10,030 bases of DNA from an uncultured Clostridia bacterium (GCA_947627125.1 CANQUY010000065.1:1-10030); one strand, 5' to 3'. Shown: positions 1 to 6,065, counted from the stretch's first letter. Notes: a model not told the origin generated them from the sequence alone. Made by a program: numbers and translations.

Positions 1-1
1 C

Positions 2-556
2 ATGATCGAGGCATGGCGGGGCTGGAATTTCTCGGACGAGATGATCATGGAAGCGGCAAAGCGGAGCGCAAACGCCGCCCATCCCCTCTCCTACATGAAC
101 AAACTCCTCTCCGAATGGAAGCGGGCGGGGGTGTTCTCCGTCACGGAAATTCCCGAAAAAGCCGCAACGCCTTCCCCCATAGCGGCATACAGAAACGAAG
201 CGGCGATCGCGGCGGATCAGCGGACGGAGCGGGAGCAGTTCTATGCGGCAAGGCGGCAGAGAGCGATCTCCGCGGCAGAGGCGGCCAAGGCCAAGGCGCA
301 GGAGAACGACGAATTCCGTCAGGCAGACGCCGCATGCAGAAAGGGAGAGATCGAACTCGCGCGGGCCGAGGTGTTCTCCCCCGAGGAGGCGGACAGGGTC
401 AGAAACCTATTGGAGCGGGCACAGCGTTCAAGAGCGTTCGCGCTCCGAAAATTGGGTCTTTCGGAGGAGGACTTTTTGCCGAAGTTCATCTGCCCGAAGT
501 GCTCCGACACGGGCTTCCTTCCCGACGGAAAGGCCTGCGATTGCTACAAGATTTAA
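2..556 (+). CDS. DnaD-domain primosome protein with C-terminal DnaI-like zinc knuckle (5' partial)
   Basis: This is the 3' part of a replication-initiation protein of the DnaD/DnaB_2 family, which helps load the replicative helicase during primosome assembly. The reading frame is open to the window edge, so the Met at residue 1 here is probably internal. Residues 1-45 match the end of the DnaB_2 domain, including its YxxxxxxxWxxxG signature (Y31, W39, G43). Residues 70-150 are Ala/Glu/Arg-rich and likely helical or coiled coil. The last 30 residues (LGLSEEDFLPKFICPKC, then C179 and C181) closely resemble the N-terminal zinc region of clostridial DnaI/DnaC-type loaders (CxxCxDTG...CxC; C164, C167, C179, C181). 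In those loaders an AAA+ ATPase follows; here the stop comes three residues after the last Cys. The family call is firm. That this is a hybrid or truncated loader is inference. Confidence 0.82.
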   Translation: MIEAWRGWNFSDEMIMEAAKRSANAAHPLSYMNKLLSEWKRAGVFSVTEIPEKAATPSPIAAYRNEAAIAADQRTEREQFYAARRQRAISAAEAAKAKAQENDEFRQADAACRKGEIELARAEVFSPEEADRVRNLLERAQRSRAFALRKLGLSEEDFLPKFICPKCSDTGFLPDGKACDCYKI

Positions 557-557
557 A

Positions 558-584
558 TACTATGTCAGACATAAATCGCGAAAT
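558..584. repeat. Palindromic direct repeat, copy 1
   Basis: The copy begins one base after the DnaD-family stop codon. It carries the perfect dyad TATGTC-A-GACATA (561-573) followed by an AT-rich stretch and CGCGAAA. A second copy in the same orientation starts 43 bp downstream. The layout, a dyad core plus a shared tail, suggests a protein-binding or recombination site, but I do not recognise the family. Confidence 0.6.
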
Positions 585-600
585 TTGCGGTTAAAAATAG

Positions 601-628
601 TACTATGTCACACATAATACCGCGAAAA
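601..628. repeat. Palindromic direct repeat, copy 2
   Basis: This copy begins TACTATGTCA, as copy 1 does, and carries the dyad TATGT-CAC-ACATA (604-616) followed by CGCGAAA. It differs from copy 1 by one base in the dyad and a one-base length change before CGCG. It lies just upstream of the terminator at 639. Paired dyads fit a dimeric regulator operator or a recombinase site; the sequence alone does not decide. Confidence 0.6.
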
Positions 629-638
629 TAAAGAAAAA

Positions 639-673
639 TCGGCCCTAAATTGCTCTCGGGCCGAGTTTTTTTT
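639..673 (+). terminator. Rho-independent terminator after the DnaD-family gene
   Basis: A perfect 7-bp stem TCGGCCC/GGGCCGA (639-645 with 658-664) closes a 12-base loop and is followed by G and eight T residues (666-673). On the opposite strand the stem is followed by ATTTTTC, so it may also stop leftward transcripts from the PRC-barrel gene, whose stop codon lies at 672-674. It therefore separates two convergent units. Confidence 0.85.
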
Positions 674-1040
674 ACTCATAATCTCCGTAGTCCCTTCTGT
701 CGCCGTAAGGCTGCGGTTGGGGCGGAGGCGGAGGCGCATCCTCCCATCTCCCCCGCTTCTTTTCCGATTTGGGGGCCGATTTGATATCGACGAGAACGAC
801 ATCTACACCGATCTTCTTTACGCATTTCAGGTCGATAAAGAGGTCCGCCTTTCCGAAGCGGAATCCCTTCCCTCCCGGGACGACGATGCCCTGCACCTTC
901 CCCTCGGGATAGGTGAATACGATATCGCAGACCTTTCCGAGCCGTTTCCCGTCGGAGAGGTTGACCGTTTCCATTTTTCTGAGTTCCGAAAAACAAGTTT
1001 CCACGTCATATTGTATGCGCCTTTCGGAAAAAGTTGACAC
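672..1040 (-). CDS. YlmC/YmxH-type PRC-barrel protein with proline-rich tail
   Basis: This is a small protein of the PRC-barrel family close to the YlmC/YmxH group, which is common in sporulating Bacillota and of uncertain molecular role. The core is FSELRKMETVNLSDGKRLG (about residues 17-35), then a GKVQGIVV strand and a FGKADLFIDL...IGVDVVLVDI segment, matching the family's short beta-barrel. After about residue 90 the protein leaves the family pattern and ends in a Pro/Gln run and a Tyr/Asp/Arg-rich tail (PPPPPQPQPYGDRRDYGDYE). That makes it 122 residues, against roughly 80-90 for simple members. The start chosen is GTG at 1040 with GGGGAG only three bases upstream; GTG at 1004, nearer the core, is an alternative. 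It lies 30 bp behind the HxlR gene on the same strand with no terminator between them, so they may be co-transcribed. Confidence 0.75.
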   Translation of the reverse strand: MSTFSERRIQYDVETCFSELRKMETVNLSDGKRLGKVCDIVFTYPEGKVQGIVVPGGKGFRFGKADLFIDLKCVKKIGVDVVLVDIKSAPKSEKKRGRWEDAPPPPPQPQPYGDRRDYGDYE

Positions 1041-1070
1041 ATACTCCCCGCGGAAACTTTCTCTCTTAAC

Positions 1071-1403
1071 TCAATCCGTCACGCTGTTTTTGTATTCCGT
1101 CCCCCACTCCGTCATCGCGTCGAAAATGGGTTTTAATGACATTCCGAGCGGAGAAAGAGAATATTCGACACGCGGCGGCACTTCGGCAAACACTTCCCGC
1201 TCGATCAGTCCGTCCCTTTCGAGCGCACGCAAATTGTCCGTCAGCACCTTTTTACTGATTGCAGGGATGGTCTTGAGAAAATCCGTAAAGCGCTGTTTCC
1301 CGTTGTACATCAGATTTCGTATCAATAAGAGTTTCCATTTGTTCCCGATAAGACGGACCGTCGTCGCTACGGGGCACTCGGGCAATTCTTCCCTCGTCAA
1401 CAT
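1071..1403 (-). CDS. HxlR-family winged-helix transcriptional regulator
   Basis: This is a 110-residue DNA-binding regulator of the HxlR family, close to the usual length. Family signatures are present in order: ECPVATTVRLIGNKWKLLLI (N-terminal helix with C10), the RFTDF...ISKKVLTDNLRALERDGL recognition helix, REVFAEVPPRVEYSLSPLG for the wing, and LKPIFDAMTEWG for the dimer helix. C10 is the only cysteine and sits where redox- or electrophile-sensing members such as YodB/HypR keep their reactive Cys, so thiol sensing is plausible. The ATG at 1401-1403 has GGAGG about nine bases upstream. The gene is divergent from the cupin-sirtuin pair, the usual arrangement for an HxlR regulator and its target, so it probably controls that pair and itself. 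Confidence 0.93.
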   Translation of the reverse strand: MLTREELPECPVATTVRLIGNKWKLLLIRNLMYNGKQRFTDFLKTIPAISKKVLTDNLRALERDGLIEREVFAEVPPRVEYSLSPLGMSLKPIFDAMTEWGTEYKNSVTD

Positions 1404-1432
1404 ATACCCCCACCTCCATGAAAGTTGCTCTC

Positions 1433-1462
1433 ATGATAGCACATAGGAGTGTGGTTTGTCAA
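1433..1462 (-). promoter_or_regulatory. Sigma-A-type promoter for the HxlR gene
   Basis: Reading leftwards, a consensus -35 TTGACA (1457-1462) is separated by 18 bp from -10 TATCAT (1433-1438), which is preceded by TGC, an extended -10. Transcription would start near 1426, about 23 bp before the HxlR start codon. Confidence 0.75.
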
Positions 1463-1480
1463 TAGTTTAATTCGGAAACT

Positions 1481-1517
1481 AAGTAACAATTTTATTATCG
1501 GAAAATAGAAAAGTAAC
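1481..1517. promoter_or_regulatory. Candidate HxlR operator: AAGTAAC direct repeats
   Basis: AAGTAAC occurs at 1481-1487 and again at 1511-1517, exactly 30 bp apart, or about three helical turns. The second copy ends four bases before the cupin -35 region and both lie upstream of the HxlR -35. AGTAAC-type half-sites are what I would expect near HxlR genes, but assignment to this protein is inference. Confidence 0.4.
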
Positions 1518-1521
1518 TCTC

Positions 1522-1550
1522 GTGCAATTTTTCTTTGTATCTGCTATACT
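1522..1550 (+). promoter_or_regulatory. Promoter for the cupin-sirtuin pair
   Basis: A good -10 TATACT (1545-1550) lies 17 bp downstream of a poor -35 GTGCAA (1522-1527). A weak -35 flanked by candidate regulator sites is typical of a regulated promoter. Transcription would start near 1557, about 47 bp before the cupin start codon. Confidence 0.55.
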
Positions 1551-1603
1551 ATGGGCGTGATCCATGAAAGTCACAAAAATTTATCTGTTTGGAGGTATCT
1601 ATC

Positions 1604-1957
1604 ATGGCAAACTACAACAAGGTCAGCGTTCAGAATGCGGCGCGTACAGAACTGCACGACGCGCTCGCCCTCACGGGTGCGGAGGTCAGCGTCAACACGC
1701 TTCCCGCGGGCGCGAGCGTCCCCTTTGTCCATTCGCACAGGCAGAATGAGGAGATCTACGGCATCCTCGAGGGAGAGGGCGTTGCCGAAATCGACGGAGA
1801 GCGCGTTCCCCTTTCCGCAGGTGACTGGCTGCGCGTTTCCCCCGCTGCAAAGCGCAGGTTCTTTGCGGCAGAATCGAGCCAAATCAAATACATTTGCATT
1901 CAGGTCAGGGCGAACTCACTCCAACGCTATACGGCCGACGACGCCGTGATCGAATAA
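1604..1957 (+). CDS. Small single-domain cupin protein
   Basis: This is a 117-residue single cupin (conserved beta-barrel) protein. Cupin motif 1 is clear: G36, then H43-S-H45, E49 or E50 and G57/G59 supply the usual His-His-Glu metal ligands. Motif 2 (VPLSAGDWLRVSPAAKRRF) keeps the P/G pattern, but Lys/Arg (83-85) stands where the fourth ligand, a His, is usual. An altered metal site, or binding rather than catalysis, is therefore possible. The ATG at 1604 is chosen because GGAGG (1591-1595) lies eight bases upstream; an in-frame ATG at 1589 lacks this. It is divergent from HxlR and followed after only seven bases by the sirtuin gene. The substrate cannot be told from sequence. It resembles widespread short cupins of gut Bacillota. 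Confidence 0.85.
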   Translation: MANYNKVSVQNAARTELHDALALTGAEVSVNTLPAGASVPFVHSHRQNEEIYGILEGEGVAEIDGERVPLSAGDWLRVSPAAKRRFFAAESSQIKYICIQVRANSLQRYTADDAVIE

Positions 1958-1964
1958 ACGCGGC

Positions 1965-2807
1965 ATGCAGGAGTTTTCGGCACAGCTTCTTCGGCTGAAA
2001 ACAGCGATCGCTTCTGCCGATGCGGTCGTCATCGGCGCGGGGGCGGGGCTCTCCACGGCGGCGGGATTTACCTATGCGGGCGAGCGATTTCAAAAATACT
2101 TTTCCGATTTTGAAAAAAAGTACGGCTTCCGCGATATGTATTCGGGCGGATTCTATCCCTATCAAACGCCCGAGGAACACTGGGCGTATTGGTCGAGGTA
2201 TATTTTCGTCAATCGCTATACAGACCCGCCCAAGCCCATTTACCGAGAGCTATTCGACCTCGTGAAGGACAAGGACTACTTCGTCATCACCACCAACGTC
2301 GATCACTGTTTTCAAAAGGCAGGCTTTGATAAGAAGCGGCTCTTTTACACACAGGGGGACTACGGGCTCTTTCAGTGCTCCGTGCCTTGCCATAACAAGA
2401 CGTATGACAACGAGGAACTTATCCGCCGCATGGTAGCGGAGCAACGGGATATGAAAATCCCGACCGAGCTCATTCCCCGTTGTCCCGTGTGCGGAAAGCC
2501 CATGACGACGAACCTGCGTGCGGACGACACCTTTGTGCAGGACGAGGGTTGGGATTCCGCCTGCGAAAGATATCAAAATTTCATTGCCGCACACAGGGAC
2601 GGAAAGACGCTCTATCTCGAACTCGGCGTGGGCTATAATACGCCCATCATCATCAAGTATCCATTTTGGAAACTGACCGCGCAAAACAGGCAGGCGACAT
2701 ACGTCTGTATCAACCGCGGCGAAGCCTATTGTCCCAAGGAGATCGAATCCCGCGCCGTCTGTATCGACCGCGATATCGAAGAAGTCCTCTCCGCACTCAG
2801 AGAATAA
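1965..2807 (+). CDS. Class M-like (macrodomain-type) SIR2 sirtuin, NAD-dependent
   Basis: This is a 280-residue SIR2-family protein expected to bind NAD and either transfer ADP-ribose or remove acyl groups. The NAD-binding loop is GAGAGLSTAAGFTY (24-37), unlike the GAGxSxxSGIPDFR loop of classical deacetylases. TTNVDH (N111, D113) follows, then YTQGDYG (Q130) where classical sirtuins have the catalytic His. A zinc module follows: C138-x3-C142 and C173-x2-C176. LELGVGYNTP (near 220-230) and a C-terminal CINRGEA segment complete the Rossmann fold. These features fit the SirTM (class M) group, whose studied members act as protein ADP-ribosyltransferases next to macrodomain and GcvH-like genes. 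No such gene is seen here. There is no good ribosome site before the ATG; with the cupin stop seven bases upstream, translational coupling is likely. Confidence 0.88.
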   Translation: MQEFSAQLLRLKTAIASADAVVIGAGAGLSTAAGFTYAGERFQKYFSDFEKKYGFRDMYSGGFYPYQTPEEHWAYWSRYIFVNRYTDPPKPIYRELFDLVKDKDYFVITTNVDHCFQKAGFDKKRLFYTQGDYGLFQCSVPCHNKTYDNEELIRRMVAEQRDMKIPTELIPRCPVCGKPMTTNLRADDTFVQDEGWDSACERYQNFIAAHRDGKTLYLELGVGYNTPIIIKYPFWKLTAQNRQATYVCINRGEAYCPKEIESRAVCIDRDIEEVLSALRE

Positions 2808-2861
2808 ACTCCCCGCTTCTCCAATGAAACGGGGAGTTCCGCACTTCTTGTGCGTTTTTTT
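2807..2861 (+). terminator. Double-hairpin terminator after the sirtuin gene
   Basis: A perfect 9-bp stem AACTCCCCG/CGGGGAGTT (2807-2815 with 2830-2838) starts at the last base of the stop codon. A second 5-bp stem CGCAC/GTGCG (2840-2844 with 2850-2854) is followed by seven T residues (2855-2861). The second hairpin and its T-run are part of the repeat also found at 4155-4179. The first hairpin may also end leftward transcripts from 2918-4141. Confidence 0.85.
2837..2861. repeat. 25-bp direct repeat, copy B (downstream of the AT-rich gene)
   Basis: Begins TTCCGCACTTCTTG, continues TGCG and ends in seven T residues. It matches 4155-4179 at 24 of 25 positions in the same orientation. Similarity continues beyond the T-run as TTATTtGGaA against TTATTcGGgA, after a four-base gap. 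The two copies bracket the AT-rich secreted-protein gene. Confidence 0.85.
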
Positions 2862-2917
2862 GTTATTTGGAAGCCTCAGTTCTGAATGGATATGAGCGAG
2901 AAGTGAGATTCGTTATT

Positions 2918-4141
2918 TTACCACTCTTCTTGAATGATTTGCCAAGAATAAATCACCTCGGGAGAATATTGCATCCATCCATCATCACCGGGCAAAATCG
3001 GTTTGAATGTAATATCGCATGCTCCGGGCCAATTATCGTATTGGGTGAGATCTTCGCCCACGATGAAATCATGCGTAATGAGAGGGATATAATACTCCAA
3101 AATCGCAGCGATATCGCCCGAATAGAAGATATTATTGTATTTTGACCCATTTTCTATCCATTGGGCAACTTTAGCTCCATTTTGATTCAAAACAAATATG
3201 GGAAATTCCCATTCATTCACGCGCATCCGATACATGATTTTTTCCCATTTTGTATAGTTAGAGGAATCCGTCCTTGCAAATCCTACGGGGTATTCTAAAT
3301 CGCTGAAGTGTTCCAAAGTGTTGGAATATGAAAATTCAGGATAATCCCAATAATCTGCCCAACCGATATAATGGTTGTGTAAAATGAAATATTGATAAAA
3401 AATGTCTTCATACTTCATACCCTGCGCAGAAGGGTTAATGTTTTCAAGATAATAAGGGACCAAGTAATCTGTAAACAACCATGAATCAGGAATGAGTTGC
3501 CCTAACTCATAACAAAAACTCGGACCCAGCATAACATTCGCGTCAAAAGCCGACACTCCATAAATTTCTTGCACCCATGCGATATAGTTATCCATGAATA
3601 TATATTTGACCTCTGTATTTATTGCAATATCGGCGTGGGTGAGGAATTCAGTGTAAAGCGGGCTCAAGGCAAGCGCCCGCTCCTCCGTCCCAAAAATGAC
3701 CATGATCTTACAGTTCTGCTCTTTCAGCATACCAAATATATCATTTAATATTTCAAGGAAATTAATGATAGTATTATTATTAAATTTTGGTAAAGCATGC
3801 TGCATCTCGAAAATTACATAGGAATTTTTGATTTGGGAAAAAAATTCATTTCGCCACAATGCGTAAAATAAAAGAAAATAGTCATCCCAAGCAATATATC
3901 TATATACAATAGAATCTTCGCCCAATCCAACTTCTTCCAAAGACGGGACAAGCACATTATTGACATACTCTTCACCAAAATAATTGTCGGTAATGTAATA
4001 GAGCTTCTCATACGGACCTTCCGATTCGTCGGCATACGCCTTTTTGCCTTGCGTTCCAACCATCAGCATGCTTGCCGCCAAAAGGATCGACGACAGGACG
4101 AGAGCGAAGATCGCTCTCAAGTTACGGGTTACGTGTTTCAT
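2918..4141 (-). CDS. Secreted protein of unknown function, AT-rich gene
   Basis: I do not recognise this 407-residue protein. It has a classical signal peptide: basic start, hydrophobic stretch at about 10-28, and likely cleavage after AYA (35-37), so it should be exported. There is no lipobox, sorting motif or later membrane span. The mature part is rich in Trp, Tyr, Phe, Asn, Asp and Glu. A central segment, NNTIINFLEILNDIFGMLKE followed by NCKIMVIFGTEE, looks like a helix then a beta strand of an alpha/beta fold, but no catalytic motif stands out. The ATG at 4141 is chosen because GGAGG (4147-4151) lies five bases upstream; an earlier in-frame ATG at 4162 would fall inside the intergenic repeat. 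It lies 39 bp behind the LRR gene, probably in its operon. Base composition is clearly more AT-rich than all neighbours, which suggests separate ancestry. Confidence 0.8.
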   Translation of the reverse strand: MKHVTRNLRAIFALVLSSILLAASMLMVGTQGKKAYADESEGPYEKLYYITDNYFGEEYVNNVLVPSLEEVGLGEDSIVYRYIAWDDYFLLFYALWRNEFFSQIKNSYVIFEMQHALPKFNNNTIINFLEILNDIFGMLKEQNCKIMVIFGTEERALALSPLYTEFLTHADIAINTEVKYIFMDNYIAWVQEIYGVSAFDANVMLGPSFCYELGQLIPDSWLFTDYLVPYYLENINPSAQGMKYEDIFYQYFILHNHYIGWADYWDYPEFSYSNTLEHFSDLEYPVGFARTDSSNYTKWEKIMYRMRVNEWEFPIFVLNQNGAKVAQWIENGSKYNNIFYSGDIAAILEYYIPLITHDFIVGEDLTQYDNWPGACDITFKPILPGDDGWMQYSPEVIYSWQIIQEEW

Positions 4142-4154
4142 ATAATACCTCCAA

Positions 4155-4179
4155 TTCCGCACTTCTTGTACGTTTTTTT
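4155..4179. repeat. 25-bp direct repeat, copy A (upstream of the AT-rich gene)
   Basis: This copy lies between the LRR gene and the AT-rich gene and differs from copy B at one position (A at 4170, G in copy B at 2852). The single change turns the hairpin's C-G pair into a mismatch on the plus strand but a G-U wobble on the leftward transcript. The T-run faces away from the direction of transcription here, so it should not stop the LRR transcript. Confidence 0.85.
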
Positions 4180-4180
4180 C

Positions 4181-6010
4181 TTAGTTATTCGGGATCCATA
4201 CCGCGTAGAGTGTTAGTCCCATCAATTTTTGAAAGACCTCATGATCATCCTCACCAAACCGCACACGCGTTTGTTCTACTTCCTGCGTGTGCCCCGTGAA
4301 CATTTCAGATTCGGTTCCGGAGAATATTTCGGGTTGAAACACGACCTCTCCTCCCTCCTCCGTTGCCCACCCGGCGAATGTATATCCGCGGCGGATCGGA
4401 GCCGCTGCCCATGAGATGCTATAGAAGAAATAATTTTCCCCCGCTTCCAACTGATTCGTACTTACGACGTAACAATAGCCCTCCTCGTCATAGGCGAGGG
4501 TGCAATCGAAGCAATAACCATTGATCCCATAGGTATCATTGATATAAAAATCACCTGGCTGTGATTCTTTCCCCCAAGCCATATAAATATAGGAACGTGA
4601 TCTTATAAAGGCATCTGTTGCGATTTCCGTCACGCTTTCGGGAATCGCGATGCCGTCCAGCGACCAACAATAGTAAAATACACTACTTCCAATTTTTTTC
4701 AGTCCATTGGCAAGATAAATACGCCTCAGGTTCTGACATTCACGAAATGCCTCGTCCCCAATCTCTTCGATATTGGATGGGATCTCGATCTCCCTCAGGC
4801 CATCACAGCCCATAAACGCACTTTGACCGATCGCCCTCGCCTCGGGGGGAATGACGCTGTTTTTGCACCCTAAAACCACGGTATTGTCCTCCCGCGTCAG
4901 AATACAGTTCCCCTTGCCGTAATACTTTTTGTTGCCCTCGGCAACGGACAGACTCTCGATATCGCAACCCGAAAAGATGGTATCTCCGATCTCTGTGACA
5001 CCCGCCGGCAAGACAAAGCTCGTCATCGGATTCCCCGTAAATGCGTATGATTTGATCGAGGTCACGCTTTGGGGGATCGCCATCTCCGTGATCCCCGTAC
5101 CGCTAAACGCCCAACTCCCGATACTCACGACGTCGTTCGGGATCACGCTTGCTCCGCAGCCGGTCACCAATTCCTTGTCCGCCCGCCTGATGATACAATT
5201 CCCCTCCGAGTAATAGACGGGATTCCCTTCTGCGATCTCGATATGCTCCAGTCGGGTTCCCCTCCAGGGATTTCCGAACAACTTCGTCGCGCTCGCGGGA
5301 ATGTATACCTCCTTGAGGGAGGAACAATTCTCGAACGCACCGATTGATACCTCTTCGACGAGTGCGGGTAGTTCGCAGTCCCAAAGACTCGTGCAGTTTA
5401 AAAACATGAGATCAGCGATCTCGGTTAAATAGGAAGGCAGCTTTACCCGCCTCAAAGAGGTGCAGCCGTAAAATGCGGATGGACCTAAATTGGCCAGATT
5501 GTCGGGAAGGATCGCCGCCGTGATCTCCGTGCAGTTCATAAAGCCTTGAGCTACGATCTCCGTCACGGGTTTTCCGTCGATCTCTTCCGGGATCAGCAGC
5601 AGTCCTTTCGGCGGATCATCGGGATTTGCCGTGATCTCATATCCCCCTTTCCCCGTTTCCCTGTACATGAACCCTTGATATCTCACGGTATACTCATACA
5701 CTGCGGGTTCCGATTCCATCGTGCTCTTTTCGTCGCCCAACGCGATCACTTCGATGGGATGGATGCCGCTCTCCGTAATGAGGCCGAAGGTGTCAAAGCT
5801 CGGCTCGCTGACATATGTACCGCTTCCCTCAAGGTAGACGTAATATTTTGTCGCGCCCTCCACTTCATCCCAATATAGGACCTCATCCTCCATGCGAAAG
5901 TTCTCGGGCGCGGAGAGCTCTGTTTTCTTCTCCTCCCCGCACGCCGCAAGCGCTCCGCATAGACACACCGCACACAGCGCCACCAATCCATATTTCAATG
6001 CATGTTTCAT
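4181..6010 (-). CDS. BspA-type leucine-rich-repeat lipoprotein with Listeria-Bacteroides repeat
   Basis: This is a 609-residue surface lipoprotein. Residues 1-24 form a lipoprotein signal with lipobox LAAC (C24), followed by an acidic/Lys linker. Residues about 34-112 look like a fibronectin type III domain (APENFRMEDEVLYWDEVEGA). Residues about 130-475 carry tandem LRR_5 (BspA-type) repeats with phrases such as IPESVTEIATDAF and LPSYLTEIADLMF. They are interrupted by two related insertions ending CIIRRADKELVTGC and CILTREDNTVVLGC. The last 70 residues start RRGYTFAGWATEEGG and end LTLYAVW, the frame of a Listeria-Bacteroides (Flg_new) repeat with an unusually long middle. Such proteins are generally adhesin-like or protein-binding. 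The ATG at 6010 has GAGGAGG close upstream, and a strong promoter lies at 6037-6065. Confidence 0.92.
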   Translation of the reverse strand: MKHALKYGLVALCAVCLCGALAACGEEKKTELSAPENFRMEDEVLYWDEVEGATKYYVYLEGSGTYVSEPSFDTFGLITESGIHPIEVIALGDEKSTMESEPAVYEYTVRYQGFMYRETGKGGYEITANPDDPPKGLLLIPEEIDGKPVTEIVAQGFMNCTEITAAILPDNLANLGPSAFYGCTSLRRVKLPSYLTEIADLMFLNCTSLWDCELPALVEEVSIGAFENCSSLKEVYIPASATKLFGNPWRGTRLEHIEIAEGNPVYYSEGNCIIRRADKELVTGCGASVIPNDVVSIGSWAFSGTGITEMAIPQSVTSIKSYAFTGNPMTSFVLPAGVTEIGDTIFSGCDIESLSVAEGNKKYYGKGNCILTREDNTVVLGCKNSVIPPEARAIGQSAFMGCDGLREIEIPSNIEEIGDEAFRECQNLRRIYLANGLKKIGSSVFYYCWSLDGIAIPESVTEIATDAFIRSRSYIYMAWGKESQPGDFYINDTYGINGYCFDCTLAYDEEGYCYVVSTNQLEAGENYFFYSISWAAAPIRRGYTFAGWATEEGGEVVFQPEIFSGTESEMFTGHTQEVEQTRVRFGEDDHEVFQKLMGLTLYAVWIPNN

Positions 6011-6036
6011 ACCGTCCTCCTCGTTCTTTTTTATTT

Positions 6037-6065
6037 ATTATAAAATAATTTAAAATGATTGTAAA
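6037..6065 (-). promoter_or_regulatory. Sigma-A-type promoter for the LRR gene
   Basis: Reading leftwards, -35 TTTACA (6060-6065) is separated by exactly 17 bp from a consensus -10 TATAAT (6037-6042) in AT-rich DNA. Just upstream is an inverted pair TGTGAA (6066-6071) and TTCACA (6087-6092), 15 bp apart, which could bind an activator; this is weak. Confidence 0.8.

Noticed and set aside
13..594. Rightward open frame of 193 codons overlapping the DnaD-family gene
   Set aside because: Arg/Gly-rich out-of-frame translation without motifs; the overlapping frame has clear DnaD and zinc-knuckle signatures.
558..628. CRISPR-like array
   Set aside because: Only two imperfect copies, with a short AT-rich spacer of about 16 bp and no cas gene.
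557..671. Possible frameshifted continuation of a DnaI/DnaC ATPase after the zinc knuckle
   Set aside because: I looked for the usual continuation in the other forward frames and found only repeats and the terminator, so a simple frameshift does not explain the missing domain.
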